Notes under the pieces: generated by a model | Told to the model about the DNA's origin: nothing | What the model saw: the letters and a program-made list of their open reading frames with translations, nothing else | Database searches by the model: none | Program-made: the position numbers and the translations under genes | Shown: piece after piece, positions 27,582-37,106 of the stretch | Layout: the number at the start of each line of letters is the position of its first letter | Numbering within the stretch: position 1 is the first letter of the stretch | Origin: Bacillus marinisedimentorum | GTDB taxonomy: Bacteria; Bacillota; Bacilli; Bacillales; Bacillaceae_O | Reading direction: 5' to 3' | NCBI RefSeq assembly: GCF_001644195.2 | Contig: NZ_LWBL02000016.1 | Coordinates: 62,001 to 126,000, forward strand | DNA: 64,000 nucleotides

Positions 27582-28223
27582 ATGAAGTTTTTTATCGACA
27601 CTGCAAACCTTGATGAGATCAGGGAAGCGAATTCGCTTGGCTTGCTGGCGGGAGTTACAACCAACCCATCGCTTGTCGCAAAAGAAAAAGATGTGACCTT
27701 CGAGGAACGGCTTAAGGAAATAACTGATGAAGTATCAGGCTCCGTCAGCGCTGAAGTCATCGCCACTGATGCTGAAGGAATGATTGAAGAAGGAACAAAG
27801 CTTGCCGAAATCGCACCGAATATCACAATCAAGGTGCCGATGACGCCTGACGGCCTGAAGGCTGTTAAAAAATTCTCCGAACAAAACATAAAAACGAATG
27901 TGACGCTTGTCTTTTCTGCCAACCAGGCATTGATGGCTGCGCGTGCCGGTGCGACCTATGTGTCCCCGTTCCTTGGACGGCTTGATGATATCGGACATGA
28001 CGGCATGGCGCTGATCGCCCAGATCGCTGAAATTTTTGCCATCCATGATATTGACACCCAGATTATCGCGGCCTCGATCAGACACCCAATGCACGTGACT
28101 GAAGCTGCCCTGAACGGCGCCGACATTGCAACAGTGCCGTCGAAGGTCATCACGCAAATGTTCAAGCACCCGCTCACCGAGCAGGGCATCGAGAAATTCC
28201 TTGCTGACTGGAATAACCGTTAA
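27582..28223 (+). CDS. tal: Transaldolase, small (fructose-6-phosphate aldolase-like) type
   Basis: A 213-residue TIM-barrel of the MipB/TalC subfamily: [28 protein letters not shown], the Schiff-base Lys in TIKVPMTP (near residue 85) and [10 protein letters not shown]. It transfers a dihydroxyacetone unit in the non-oxidative pentose phosphate pathway. The TNPS and TIKVPMT motifs separate the family from longer transaldolases. It corresponds to YwjH. A GGAGGGATGAGG ribosome site precedes the ATG. Confidence 0.93.
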   Translation: MKFFIDTANLDEIREANSLGLLAGVTTNPSLVAKEKDVTFEERLKEITDEVSGSVSAEVIATDAEGMIEEGTKLAEIAPNITIKVPMTPDGLKAVKKFSEQNIKTNVTLVFSANQALMAARAGATYVSPFLGRLDDIGHDGMALIAQIAEIFAIHDIDTQIIAASIRHPMHVTEAALNGADIATVPSKVITQMFKHPLTEQGIEKFLADWNNR

Positions 28224-28271
28224 AAAAGCGCTTTCGGTTACGGAATCTAATAGTAAAGAAGATACTAATGG

Positions 28272-28306
28272 GCAGTTCAATTCAGTATGGGTTGGACTGC
28301 TTTTTT
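28272..28306 (+). terminator. Terminator after tal
   Basis: GCAGTTCAA and TTGGACTGC form a 9-bp stem (one G-T pair), followed by TTTTTT. Confidence 0.8.
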
Positions 28307-28308
28307 AA

Positions 28309-28407
28309 TTGCGGAAGCAGCGGGACAGCTGAGGCCCCGCAAGAGCAGCGATAAGGAGGCTCAGCGCCCGGCCTCCGGAAAGCGAGCCCCTGGAGCGGAA
28401 ATCAACT
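28309..28407. repeat. Truncated, reversed copy of the MITE core
   Basis: The complement of this stretch begins GTTGATTTCCGCTCC and continues with GCTCGCTTTCCG and GCTGAGCCTCC, aligning base for base with the core of the elements at 21735 and 24316. It starts directly after the tal terminator and lacks the terminal repeats. Confidence 0.7.
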
Positions 28408-28984
28408 CCCCATATCAAGATACAATACCCAGGTTTCGTCTTGAAGTCTTTCATCGTATTCTGGAAATCCCAGCCTCTTCAGCCAGGGCAGCAAGCAAGA
28501 TAAATGGTTCGTCTGCTGGTAACCAAGTTTTGACTATGGACTATTTTTTTCACAGTCAATCCTTGCCTCATGACCACATTTTTCCTCTTTCCATGCTAAA
28601 AGTTCCAGCCGCAAAGTTTTTTACAAAGGCAAAATGGGAAAAAGAATGGATAAGGGCCATGTTTTTCCACAGCGGCAATTATTTGTTGATGAAGGAAGTG
28701 AGGTTGTCCCTCAAAAGTGGAAAATAATGCACATGAAAACGTAAAATTCGTGTAAACTAGTAGGTAATAGATTAAGTTCAAGCAGGCTATGTGAAAGCTG
28801 TAAAGCATAGGATCCGCGGGGCGGAAGAGACCTCACGGCGCTTCTGCTGTGCAGCCGGCCCGTTGGATGGAAGATTCATCATTTCAACTGTTTTTAGTAC
28901 ATACGGGAGCGTTGCGTGCTGCTTCCGAAAGCTTTAATAATGGAGATTAACTTCATCAAAGCAAGTACTGGAAGGGAGACCAAG
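28408..28984. other. Gene-free stretch upstream of murAB
   Basis: About 580 bases without a convincing gene; the open frame through it has no start signal and crosses the repeat. The murAB promoter must lie here (GTAAAATTCGTGTAAACT near 28741 is AT-rich), followed by a GC-rich leader (28810-28870). Confidence 0.4.
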
Positions 28985-30271
28985 ATGGAAAAGCTTAAAA
29001 TTGAAGGCGGACGAACACTGACCGGAAAAATTAAAGTCAGCGGAGCGAAAAACAGTGCCGTAGCCTTGATACCGGCTGCAATTCTCGCAGAATCACCGGT
29101 AACAATAGAAGGGCTTCCAAACATATCGGATGTTCACATCCTGAGCTCGCTGCTCGAGGAAATCGGCGGCAAGGTGAATGTCGATCATAATGAAATCAGT
29201 GTAGACCCGTCGAACATGGTGGCAATGCCGCTTCCGAACGGAAAAGTAAAAAAACTGCGTGCTTCTTATTACTTGATGGGTGCGATGCTCGGACGGTTCA
29301 AGAAAGCGGTTATCGGCCTTCCGGGCGGATGCCACCTTGGACCGCGGCCGATCGACCAGCATATCAAAGGGTTTGAAGCGCTTGGCGCCCAGGTGACAAA
29401 TGAGCAGGGGGCAGTCTATCTGCGTGCTGAAGAGCTTCACGGCGCCCGCATTTACCTGGATGTCGTCAGCGTCGGTGCGACCATTAATATCATGCTGGCC
29501 GCTGTACGTGCAAAAGGGCAGACGACAATCGAAAATGCTGCCAAAGAACCGGAAATTATCGACGTGGCGACATTGCTGACAAGCATGGGGGCAAAGATCA
29601 AAGGTGCCGGAACAGATGTCATCCGCATCCAGGGTGTCGACCAGCTCCACGGCTGCCAGCATACAATCATCCCGGATCGGATTGAAGCAGGCACATTCAT
29701 GATCATGGCGGCGGCTGCCGGGCAGGATGTCGTTGTTGACAACATCATCCCGCAGCACCTCGAATCCCTGACCGCAAAGTTGCGTGAAATGGGTGTCAAA
29801 ATCCAAACGAGTGATGAACAGGCGCTCATCTCGAGATCTGACTACCTGAAAACGGTAGATATTAAAACGCTTGTCTATCCGGGATTTGCGACCGATCTCC
29901 AGCAGCCTTTCACAGCCCTGCTCACATCCGCTTCAGGGACAGGCATTGTGACGGATACAATTTACGGCGCCCGGTTCAAGCATATTGATGAACTGCGGCG
30001 CATGAACGCTAACATTAAAGTAGAGGGAAATGCCGCAATCGTGAATGGCCCTGTCCAGCTGCAGGGGGCGAAAGTGAAAGCGAGCGATTTGCGGGCAGGT
30101 GCCGCCCTTGTTGTAGCCGGATTGATGGCAGACGGCATTACGGAAGTCACCGGCCTGGAGCATATTGACAGAGGCTATGAAAATCTGGTTGAAAAGCTCA
30201 AAGGCATTGGTGCTGAAATCTGGCGTGAAAAGATGACCGAAAAGGAAATTGAGCAGCTGCAGAGCTCTTAA
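28985..30271 (+). CDS. murAB: UDP-N-acetylglucosamine 1-carboxyvinyltransferase (MurAB/MurZ)
   Basis: A 428-residue EPSP-synthase-fold enzyme that adds enolpyruvate to UDP-GlcNAc, the first step of peptidoglycan synthesis and the target of fosfomycin. [13 protein letters not shown] near the N-terminus and the active-site Cys in [12 protein letters not shown] (near residue 117) are intact. The position between tal and glpX identifies it as the second MurA paralogue of Bacillus. ATG 28985 follows GGAAGGGAG; a 23-codon upstream extension is not supported. Confidence 0.95.
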   Translation: MEKLKIEGGRTLTGKIKVSGAKNSAVALIPAAILAESPVTIEGLPNISDVHILSSLLEEIGGKVNVDHNEISVDPSNMVAMPLPNGKVKKLRASYYLMGAMLGRFKKAVIGLPGGCHLGPRPIDQHIKGFEALGAQVTNEQGAVYLRAEELHGARIYLDVVSVGATINIMLAAVRAKGQTTIENAAKEPEIIDVATLLTSMGAKIKGAGTDVIRIQGVDQLHGCQHTIIPDRIEAGTFMIMAAAAGQDVVVDNIIPQHLESLTAKLREMGVKIQTSDEQALISRSDYLKTVDIKTLVYPGFATDLQQPFTALLTSASGTGIVTDTIYGARFKHIDELRRMNANIKVEGNAAIVNGPVQLQGAKVKASDLRAGAALVVAGLMADGITEVTGLEHIDRGYENLVEKLKGIGAEIWREKMTEKEIEQLQSS

Positions 30272-30329
30272 GGGTTGCATTATTTCCCGAAAAGGATTAC
30301 CGTTAAATTTGTAAGATTCTCGCTGTTAG

Positions 30330-30386
30330 AAAGGGGAACGGCCTGACGCACAGCCCGGCATTTAAGGAGTTTCCCTTTGTTTTTGC
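30330..30386 (+). terminator. Terminator between murAB and glpX
   Basis: AAAGGGGAAC (30330-30339) and GTTTCCCTTT (30369-30378) pair with one G-T, followed by GTTTTTG. The loop is long (29 bases). Confidence 0.6.
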
Positions 30387-30404
30387 AGGCAAAGCAAACG
30401 CATA

Positions 30405-30416
30405 CAAAACGTTTTG
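30405..30416. promoter_or_regulatory. Perfect palindrome upstream of glpX
   Basis: CAAAACGTTTTG is a perfect 12-bp palindrome with the AAACGTTT core of LacI-family (CRE-type) sites. It overlaps by three bases a second inverted repeat TTGAA...TTCAA (30414-30429). A regulator is possible but not identifiable. Confidence 0.35.
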
Positions 30417-30455
30417 AATATCAATTCAAGTATAGGAGCCGGGGGAGGAACAACA

Positions 30456-31424
30456 ATGGAAAGAAGTCTGTCAATGGAATTGGTCCGTGTAACGGAGGCG
30501 GCTGCGCTCGCTTCTGCCCGCTGGATGGGCCGCGGCAAGAAGGAAGAAGCCGATGATGCGGCAACGTCCGCTATGCGGGATGTTTTTGATACCGTCCCGA
30601 TGAAGGGCACGGTTGTGATCGGTGAAGGGGAAATGGACGAGGCGCCGATGCTTTATATCGGCGAAAAGCTCGGTACCGGCTATGGTCCGCGTGTCGATGT
30701 CGCCGTCGACCCGCTTGAAGGGACAAACATTGTCGCTTCAGGAGGCTGGAATGCACTTGCTGTGCTGGCTGTTGCTGATCATGGCGACCTGCTGCATGCA
30801 CCGGACATGTACATGGACAAAATTGCAGTCGGCCCGGAAGCGGTCGGCAAGGTCGATATCAATGCTTCTGTGCTCGATAATCTTAAAGCGGTGGCAAAAG
30901 CCAAGAACAAAGAGGTGGAAGATGTCGTTGCCACCGTTCTCAACCGTGAGCGCCACGCCGGCATTATCCAGGAAATCAGGGAAGCGGGAGCCCGCATCAA
31001 GCTGATACAGGATGGAGATGTAGCCGGTGCGATCAACACGGCGTTTGATACGACCGGTGTTGATATCCTGTTCGGAACAGGCGGCGCCCCTGAAGGCGTG
31101 CTTGCAGCTGTGGCCCTGAAGTGCCTTGGCGGTGAAATCCAGGGCAAGCTTGTGCCTCAAAATGAGGAAGAGCTTGAGCGCTGCAAAACGATGGGAATCG
31201 ATGATATCAACAAGGTTCTCATGATGGAAGACCTCGTAGGCGGCGATGATGCCATTTTTGCCGCAACAGGTGTAACGGACGGCGAATTGCTTAAAGGGGT
31301 CCAGTTCAAAGGAAGCAATGGCACGACTCAGTCGGTTGTCATGAGGGCGAAGTCCGGTACGGTCAGGTTTATTGACGGGCGCCATAGCCTTGTCAAGAAG
31401 CCGAATCTTGTCATCAAGCCTTAA
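30456..31424 (+). CDS. glpX: Class II fructose-1,6-bisphosphatase GlpX
   Basis: A 322-residue metal-dependent phosphatase of gluconeogenesis. Visible family motifs are [15 protein letters not shown] (metal-binding acids), [10 protein letters not shown] (the DPLEGT motif of the inositol-phosphatase superfamily) and GTGGAPEGV. The GGGGGAGGAACAACA ribosome site fixes ATG 30456; fourteen upstream in-frame codons are ignored. It lies between murAB and rho as in other Bacillus. Confidence 0.95.
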   Translation: MERSLSMELVRVTEAAALASARWMGRGKKEEADDAATSAMRDVFDTVPMKGTVVIGEGEMDEAPMLYIGEKLGTGYGPRVDVAVDPLEGTNIVASGGWNALAVLAVADHGDLLHAPDMYMDKIAVGPEAVGKVDINASVLDNLKAVAKAKNKEVEDVVATVLNRERHAGIIQEIREAGARIKLIQDGDVAGAINTAFDTTGVDILFGTGGAPEGVLAAVALKCLGGEIQGKLVPQNEEELERCKTMGIDDINKVLMMEDLVGGDDAIFAATGVTDGELLKGVQFKGSNGTTQSVVMRAKSGTVRFIDGRHSLVKKPNLVIKP

Positions 31425-31452
31425 TTGGCCGAACCACATATCATTGAACAGC

Positions 31453-31480
31453 GCGGCGGACACATTCATGCGTTCGCCGC
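31453..31480 (+). terminator. Hairpin after glpX
   Basis: GCGGCGGAC and GTTCGCCGC pair around ACATTCATGC. There is no T tract, so termination would be weak or factor-dependent. Confidence 0.4.
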
Positions 31481-31570
31481 TTCCTATGTTTGCCTTCTAA
31501 AATGAAGGGGATATCATCCCTGATTTCTCCCGATAAAGACCGCCAGCTGAAAAAACCCGTTGCGTTTAAG

Positions 31571-31600
31571 TTGATAGAGTAGTATAAAGAAACGTATAAA
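31571..31600 (+). promoter_or_regulatory. Sigma-A promoter of rho
   Basis: TTGATA (31571-31576), 18-bp spacer, TATAAA (31595-31600). The resulting leader is about 165 bases, long enough for the autoregulation known for rho; nothing in it is recognised as a gene. Confidence 0.5.
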
Positions 31601-31771
31601 GGGAAAAATAAGAAGTGCTGCCACATCTGCTTCGGAGAATTTCTTCTTTCCTATTTTCTTCTAATGCGGTGCAAACAACCGCGCATAAAGACCCTAAAAA
31701 GCCTTCCAGCTGTCCTTTCCTGAAGTGCCAAAATATCTTTACAGTCAAAAAAGAAAAAGTGTGGTGTCATA

Positions 31772-33049
31772 ATGATTTTAACTATTTCCAACCTTGAAGA
31801 AAAAAACTTGAAAGACTTATATGAACTCGCCCGTAATTACAAGATTTCGTATTACAGCAAGCTGACGAAACGCGAACTGATTTTTTCCATCCTGAAAGCA
31901 CAGGCTGAAAAAGACGGCTTGCTGTTCATGGAAGGCGTCCTTGAAATCATCCAGTCAGAAGGATTCGGTTTCCTCCGCCCGATCAATTATTCTCCAAGTG
32001 CTGAGGATATTTACATTTCCGCTTCGCAAATCCGCCGTTTTGACCTCAGAAATGGTGATAAAGTATCCGGAAAAGTGCGGCCGCCAAAAGAAAACGAGCG
32101 TTATTACGGCCTTCTCCATGTCGAAGCCGTAAATGGGGAAGACCCGGAAACGGCGAAAGAACGTGTCCACTTCCCGGCGCTGACCCCGCTATATCCTGAC
32201 CGGCATATGAGGCTGGAAACCGCTCCAAACAGGCTTTCCACCCGAATCATGGATTTGATCGCGCCAGTCGGATTCGGGCAGCGCGGCTTGATCGTTGCGC
32301 CTCCGAAGGCAGGTAAGACGATGCTTTTAAAAGAGATCGCCAACGCCATTACGGCCAACCATCCGGAAGCGGAACTCATCATGCTGCTCGTCGATGAGCG
32401 TCCTGAAGAAGTGACGGATATCGAGCGGTCGGTTGCCGGCGATGTCGTCAGCTCAACGTTTGACGAAGTGCCCGAAAACCATATCAAAGTGTCCGAGCTC
32501 GTCCTTGAACGGGCCATGCGCCTTGTCGAACATAAAAAAGATGTCATCATTCTAATGGACAGCATCACCCGCCTGGCGAGGGCATACAACCTCGTAATCC
32601 CGCCGAGTGGACGCACCCTGTCCGGCGGTATCGATCCGGCTGCCTTCCACCGCCCGAAACGGTTCTTCGGTGCTGCAAGGAATATTGAAGAAGGCGGCAG
32701 CCTGACAATTCTGGCGACAGCACTTGTCGACACCGGCTCGCGCATGGATGATGTCATTTATGAGGAATTCAAAGGCACAGGCAACATGGAGCTTCACCTT
32801 GACCGCTCCCTTGCCGAACGAAGAATCTTCCCGGCAATCGATATCCGCCGGTCCGGCACGCGGAAAGAGGAGCTTCTCATTCCGAAGGACCACCTCGACA
32901 AGCTTTGGGCGATCCGCAAGTCAATGTCAGATGCGCCTGACTTTGTGGAACGTTTCATGAAGAGACTGCGCCAGACAAAAACGAATGAAGATTTTTTTGA
33001 TATGATGTCACAGGAAATGAGCGGCGGGGTAAAACGGGCGAAAGGATAA
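31772..33049 (+). CDS. rho: Transcription termination factor Rho
   Basis: A 425-residue hexameric RNA helicase. The N-terminal helical domain is followed by the cold-shock RNA-binding fold (EGFGFLRP...EDIYISASQIRRF, about residues 65-95) and the ATPase with Walker A APPKAGKTMLL (about 176-186), VDERPEEVTDIERSV (Q-loop and R-loop region) and DSITRLARAYN. The C-terminus differs from B. subtilis but length is normal. The ribosome site (GTGTGGTG) is weak. Confidence 0.98.
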   Translation: MILTISNLEEKNLKDLYELARNYKISYYSKLTKRELIFSILKAQAEKDGLLFMEGVLEIIQSEGFGFLRPINYSPSAEDIYISASQIRRFDLRNGDKVSGKVRPPKENERYYGLLHVEAVNGEDPETAKERVHFPALTPLYPDRHMRLETAPNRLSTRIMDLIAPVGFGQRGLIVAPPKAGKTMLLKEIANAITANHPEAELIMLLVDERPEEVTDIERSVAGDVVSSTFDEVPENHIKVSELVLERAMRLVEHKKDVIILMDSITRLARAYNLVIPPSGRTLSGGIDPAAFHRPKRFFGAARNIEEGGSLTILATALVDTGSRMDDVIYEEFKGTGNMELHLDRSLAERRIFPAIDIRRSGTRKEELLIPKDHLDKLWAIRKSMSDAPDFVERFMKRLRQTKTNEDFFDMMSQEMSGGVKRAKG

Positions 33050-33063
33050 TTTCATCCGCGATG

Positions 33064-33092
33064 TTGCAAAACATCTTTTATCCTGTTATAAT
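33064..33092 (+). promoter_or_regulatory. Sigma-A promoter of rpmE
   Basis: TTGCAA (33064-33069), 17-bp spacer, TATAAT (33087-33092). The leader of about 170 bases contains CTGGCA and TGCCAG arms (near 33119 and 33145) that can form a hairpin. Confidence 0.65.
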
Positions 33093-33270
33093 TTCATTTG
33101 TGTGGTTAGATATGCCGCCTGGCAGACATCTGCTTGCCGGCATGCCAGCATTGATTCAAAAGATGTGCGGCGTTTAACGGAGCTAACGCTTCTTTGAAGA
33201 GACTGCACTCTGGGAATATATATTAAAACTCTGTTTCCAATGAGATTCAGGGCGGAAGGAGATGTAAGGC

Positions 33271-33471
33271 ATGAAAACTGAAATCCAGCCTAAATACAAC
33301 ACAGCGAAGGTTAAGTGCTCTTGCGGCAACGAATTCGAAACAGGATCTGTAAAAGAAGATATCCGTGTCGAAGTTTGTTCCGAGTGCCATCCTTTCTATA
33401 CTGGACGCCAGAAGTTTGCTGATGCAGGCGGCCGTGTAGATCGTTTCAGAAAAAAATACAACCTCAAGTAA
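33271..33471 (+). CDS. rpmE: 50S ribosomal protein L31, zinc-binding type
   Basis: A 66-residue ribosomal protein with four cysteines in the CxC...CxxC pattern (KCSCGNEF and VCSECHPF), which marks the zinc-containing form rather than the Zur-regulated zinc-free paralogue. It also holds FYTGRQKF, typical of L31. GGCGGAAGGAGATG precedes the ATG. Confidence 0.97.
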   Translation: MKTEIQPKYNTAKVKCSCGNEFETGSVKEDIRVEVCSECHPFYTGRQKFADAGGRVDRFRKKYNLK

Positions 33472-33526
33472 TCATTCATTCCAAAAGGCGTTTCGCCGAT
33501 CGAGTGAATATCATACTGATCTTGGG

Positions 33527-33561
33527 AAACAGGCAAGATTCATATTCTTGCCTGTTTTTTT
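33527..33561 (+). terminator. Terminator after rpmE
   Basis: AAACAGGCAAGA and TCTTGCCTGTTT form a perfect 12-bp stem, followed by TTTT. Confidence 0.9.
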
Positions 33562-33687
33562 ACGCGAATTTCCCCTTTTTCGAGGGGAAATTACATATTT
33601 TTGTCGAATGATAGTTAAGACGGAAAAGGTTTGTTTGAAAGCCGGTATTGCATCAGTGAGCGGAAACAAGGAAGGGAGAGACCGTCC

Positions 33688-34311
33688 ATGTACGTCATGA
33701 AACAGAGCGGATGGGTTGAAATCATATGCGGGAGCATGTTCTCGGGAAAATCGGAGGAATTGATTCGGCGGGTGAGAAGGGCCCAGTACGGAAAATTGAA
33801 CGTTCAGGTATTCAAACCTGCCCTTGATAACCGTTACAGCGAAGAAGCGGTTGTTTCCCATAACGGAACATCGGTCATAGCGGAGCCGCTGGCGGCTTCA
33901 CGTGATATTCTGGAGAATGTGCTTCCTGAAACGGATGTTGTCGGTATTGACGAAGTCCAATTTTTTGATGAAGAAATAGTTGGCGTCGTCGAAGAACTGG
34001 CCGACCGCGGTTACCGTGTCCTGGCCGCAGGCCTTGACCAGGATTTCCGCGGCGAGCCGTTCGGCACAATGCCGGACCTCATGTCCCTGGCTGAGTCGGT
34101 CACCAAGCTCCAGGCGATTTGCCTTGTGTGCGGTTCACCGGCAAGCAGGACCCAGCGCCTGATCGACGGCGAGCCCGCTTCCTATGACGATCCGATCATC
34201 CTTGTTGGTGCATCGGAATCATACGAGCCGCGCTGCCGCCATTGTCACGATGTGCCGAACAAGCCCAAGATTTCAGACCAGCTGAAACAAGAAAATACAG
34301 CTAAGTCCTGA
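33688..34311 (+). CDS. tdk: Thymidine kinase
   Basis: A 207-residue type II thymidine kinase (salvage of thymidine to dTMP). P-loop [11 protein letters not shown] (residues about 13-23), DEVQFF, and a structural zinc site made by CLVCG and CRHC are present. ATG 33688 follows GGAAGGGAG; an in-frame extension of 19 codons lacks a ribosome site. It follows rpmE as in B. subtilis. Confidence 0.95.
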   Translation: MYVMKQSGWVEIICGSMFSGKSEELIRRVRRAQYGKLNVQVFKPALDNRYSEEAVVSHNGTSVIAEPLAASRDILENVLPETDVVGIDEVQFFDEEIVGVVEELADRGYRVLAAGLDQDFRGEPFGTMPDLMSLAESVTKLQAICLVCGSPASRTQRLIDGEPASYDDPIILVGASESYEPRCRHCHDVPNKPKISDQLKQENTAKS

Positions 34312-34315
34312 TGTG

Positions 34316-34348
34316 AAGCCTGCCGTCCGTAACGGCAGGCTTTTTTCG
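34316..34348 (+). terminator. Terminator after tdk
   Basis: AAGCCTGCCG and CGGCAGGCTT form a perfect 10-bp stem, followed by a T tract. Confidence 0.9.
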
Positions 34349-34399
34349 TTGTTAAAAATTATAAAATGTAAGCGCTGCGGATAAAAAGCCAGGAGGGAA

Positions 34400-34605
34400 T
34401 CGTCCAGCTCCAGGCGCCGGCGGCTATCGTCATAAGCGGTGATCCCCTCAGGGAGGAAAGAGCACCTCCCTGGGGGTACCCCCGCTTATGCGTAGGCCGC
34501 TAAAAAGGAAGTACGCAGCAGCCAATTTAAAAAATATCGATAAGGGCACCAGCGTCTCCGTCTTCGCCTAAAGGCTCGCTAATCGGCGAGCTTTCTTTTG
34601 TTTTG
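34400..34605. repeat. Dispersed intergenic repeat with long imperfect hairpin
   Basis: The block opens with CGTCCAGCTCCAGGCGCC, a sequence start I associate with repeats scattered through many Bacillus genomes. It contains CATAAGCGG (34431-34439) and CCGCTTATG (34482-34490) enclosing CAGGGAGG and CCTCCCTG, a long stem. It ends near GCTCGC/GCGAGC (34574-34591) followed by TTTCTTTTG, which looks like a terminator. No gene. Confidence 0.6.
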
Positions 34606-34687
34606 ATCAGAGGGATGCCGTTAAAGTGAATTTGCCGCGCTGACTCTGGGCACACTACCTCTGAATCATATACGGAGGTGACTTGTG

Positions 34688-35164
34688 ATGAAGCACTTTT
34701 TTAAAAAAACCCTGGCTGTTTTAGCCGTGTTTGCGGCTGTCACTGCCTGCTCGCCGATTGAACCGCCGGATGCAGCCATGTATGACGAAGACCCATATGA
34801 AAGAATGAATGCGGAAAAAGAGAAAGCGGACAGTGAAGGTTTCAACGACTATGACCTGACTGACCGCTCGCCGGATACAGATTTGAACCCCAATTTCCTT
34901 GATATCGGAACCGGCGGAGAGGATACAGGCATCAAGAACATAGGCACCGACCAGGATATGCTCCGCAGCGTCGTTGAACGGATGGACGAATTCAATCCAA
35001 AGCGGGTAAGCATTGTCGGCGAGAATGCATTTGTGACGGCCACATTCACCAGGAAATTCACCAGGGAAGAACGGCGAATGCTGAAAGATGAACTGGAGGA
35101 ACGGCTCACCGGTGCGATGCCGCGCTATAACGTTAATTTGAAGGTTGAGCAGGCAAGGGATTGA
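34688..35164 (+). CDS. YhcN/YlaJ-like sporulation lipoprotein
   Basis: A 158-residue protein with a signal peptide and lipobox (LAVFAAVTAC, Cys at about residue 19-20), so it should be lipid-anchored outside the membrane. The mature part has an acidic linker and a C-terminal alpha/beta module (RVSIVGENAFVTATF) resembling YhcN/YlaJ lipoproteins, which are found in spores of Bacillus. ATG 34688 is six bases after GGAGGTGA. Function is not established; assignment to the family rests on overall look. Confidence 0.7.
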   Translation: MKHFFKKTLAVLAVFAAVTACSPIEPPDAAMYDEDPYERMNAEKEKADSEGFNDYDLTDRSPDTDLNPNFLDIGTGGEDTGIKNIGTDQDMLRSVVERMDEFNPKRVSIVGENAFVTATFTRKFTREERRMLKDELEERLTGAMPRYNVNLKVEQARD

Positions 35165-35389
35165 GTTGCCGGAACAGGGTGGTTTTAGGAATGTTAATTG
35201 GCTAGTAAAGGGCCAGTCATAAGCGGATGTTTTGCGGAGGACTTATTTTATTGGGCCGGTTTGGTGTAGATTCCGGCACATTTGCAATCATCTCGTCCGG
35301 TTTTTAGCTTGCATGAAGGTTGCTGAGCACAGCGACCCCCCGGTTGTTCGTTTTAATAAATTGCGAACCCGTGAGGCGCCAGCATTGTT
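35165..35389. other. Gene-free stretch
   Basis: No gene, terminator or repeat is evident between the lipoprotein gene and the dispersed repeat at 35390. Confidence 0.4.
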
Positions 35390-35520
35390 TGAGAAAAAAG
35401 ATAAATCGACGTTTTTGAAAATTAACCGTCCGTTTTGATGTTAAATTCAATTTTTAAAAGATAAATTGCCTTTTTTGAAAATACCACTTTGCATAGCGAC
35501 TCCCAAAGGCATTCCGGAAG
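35390..35520 (-). repeat. AAAAGATAAAT-containing dispersed repeat, copy 1
   Basis: Read on the minus strand, CTTCCGGAATGCCTTTGG is followed by TATGCAAAGTGGTATTTTC, TTTATCTTTTAAAAA and TTATCTTTTTTCTC. This aligns along its length with 50374-50492 on the plus strand, allowing for a short deletion there. Neither copy encodes a credible protein. Confidence 0.7.
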
Positions 35521-35673
35521 AGCCCATATTACACACACATACAGGGCTGGCTCGCTGCATATTTCCTGTAAATGACGCAGTTTCACGCAAATCCACGCGA
35601 ATTGCGGCCAATTCAAGTTCTGCTTTATGCAGATCGAGCTCTTCCAGCACGTATGCCTTCCCGTGATGCCATC

Positions 35674-35711
35674 CAAAAAAGATGCCTCTCCGTTATAAAG
35701 GAGAGGCATCT
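35674..35711 (-). terminator. Terminator after the CoA-disulfide reductase gene
   Basis: GATGCCTCTCC and GGAGAGGCATC form a perfect 11-bp stem; on the minus strand the tail is TTTTTTGG. Confidence 0.88.
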
Positions 35712-35733
35712 TACTAGTGAAGCATGGTTATCT

Positions 35734-37062
35734 TTACTTCGCCTTTCGTGCCGCCTGCTGCACAGGATCCCACACACTGTTGAACGGCGGCGCATACGTA
35801 AGGTCGAGATCCATCAAGTCTTCGATACTCATTTCATTGAACAATGCCGTAGCAATCACGTCAATCCGCTTTTCTGCACCGTTTTCACCAATGGCCTGGG
35901 CGCCGAGCAACTTGCGGGAATCTTTATTATAAATGAGCTTCACGTGAATCGGCTTGCTGTCAGGGTAATAATGAGCTTTATCACGCGCATCGGTTTTTAT
36001 CGATGCAAAAGGAAGTCCGAGATCTTCAGCCTCACGCTCGGAAAGTCCGGTGCGGGCGAGCCCCAGGTCCATGAATTTCACGACGGACGAGCCGACAATC
36101 CCTTTGAATATTTTCGTCACGCCGGACATGTTGCTTCCGGCAATGACACCCTGCTTGTTCGCATTCGTGCCGAGCGGAATGTGGTCATCTTTTTCTTTGA
36201 TGCGGTGATATTGGGAAGCGCAGTCGCCTGCCGCGTATACGTCTTTCACGTTCGTTTCCATATAGGCATTCACTTTGATCTCGCCTTTAGGGCCGAGTAC
36301 GATATTGGTTTCGGCCAGGAACCGGGTGTTTGGCCGAACGCCGATTGAAACAAGTACAAGGTCGGAGTCATAGGTGCCTTTATCGGTTTTCACCTTGCTC
36401 ACTTTGCCGTTTCCTTCAAAGCCTGTCACTTTTTCGGAGAGCTTCACCTCGATATTGTGTCGTTTTGCTTCTTCACTGATATACTCGGCCATATCAGAGT
36501 CGAACGTAGTACCGAGCTGCGGCGCCATTTCGATGATGGTAACCTTCTTGTCCAGTTTCACAAAGGATTCCGCCATTTCCAGACCGATGTACCCGCCGCC
36601 GATGATGGTCACATTCTCGACGCCATCCATATTCTCCATAACCGTATGGGTATCGACAATCGTTTTTAACGGGTAAATGCCATCAAGCTCAATTCCTTCC
36701 CACTTTGGAACGATAGGCGAAGCTCCGGTAGCAATCAGAAGCTTATCATATTCGTACTCAAAATCTTCACCGGTTTTCACTTGTTTGCCGTACACTTTTT
36801 TGTTCTCCGTATCAACGGAAGTAACTTCATGATACTCTGTAGCATTGATTCCGTATTTAGAAACGAACGTCTCCCGCTTACGGGCGACCAGGTTATCGGT
36901 TGATTCGATGTCGCCGCTTACGACATACGGAAGGCCGCACTGCGCATACGAATAATGGGCCCCTTTTTCAAGTACAGTGATTTCGGCATCCGGCTGATTG
37001 CGGACAATCTGCATCGCCGCACTCATGCCGCCTGCGTCTCCCCCAATGATGATTACTTTCAT
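35734..37062 (-). CDS. cdr: CoA-disulfide reductase / NADH oxidase-type flavoprotein
   Basis: A 442-residue FAD/NAD(P) pyridine-nucleotide disulfide oxidoreductase: GGDAGGMSAA (FAD), single active-site Cys42 in SYAQCGLPYV, second nucleotide fold GGGYIGLEMAES, and TNADVYAAGD-like region KDVYAAGDC. The single-cysteine active site and the SYAQCGLPY context match CoA-disulfide reductases, which keep coenzyme A reduced; NADH oxidase or persulfide reductase activity are alternatives. There is no rhodanese domain. A GGGAGGT ribosome site precedes the ATG and a palindrome overlaps the likely promoter. Confidence 0.85.
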   Translation of the reverse strand: MKVIIIGGDAGGMSAAMQIVRNQPDAEITVLEKGAHYSYAQCGLPYVVSGDIESTDNLVARKRETFVSKYGINATEYHEVTSVDTENKKVYGKQVKTGEDFEYEYDKLLIATGASPIVPKWEGIELDGIYPLKTIVDTHTVMENMDGVENVTIIGGGYIGLEMAESFVKLDKKVTIIEMAPQLGTTFDSDMAEYISEEAKRHNIEVKLSEKVTGFEGNGKVSKVKTDKGTYDSDLVLVSIGVRPNTRFLAETNIVLGPKGEIKVNAYMETNVKDVYAAGDCASQYHRIKEKDDHIPLGTNANKQGVIAGSNMSGVTKIFKGIVGSSVVKFMDLGLARTGLSEREAEDLGLPFASIKTDARDKAHYYPDSKPIHVKLIYNKDSRKLLGAQAIGENGAEKRIDVIATALFNEMSIEDLMDLDLTYAPPFNSVWDPVQQAARKAK

Positions 37063-37106
37063 GAATTACTACCTCCCTGTTTTAAGCAAATTCAACCGGA
37101 GTAAAA

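Noticed and set aside
28287-28727. 146-codon frame between tal and murAB
   Set aside because: It begins inside the tal terminator and crosses the reversed MITE core; no start signal.
31615-31797. Leader peptide of rho
   Set aside because: The 60-codon frame overlaps the rho start codon out of frame and lacks a ribosome site.
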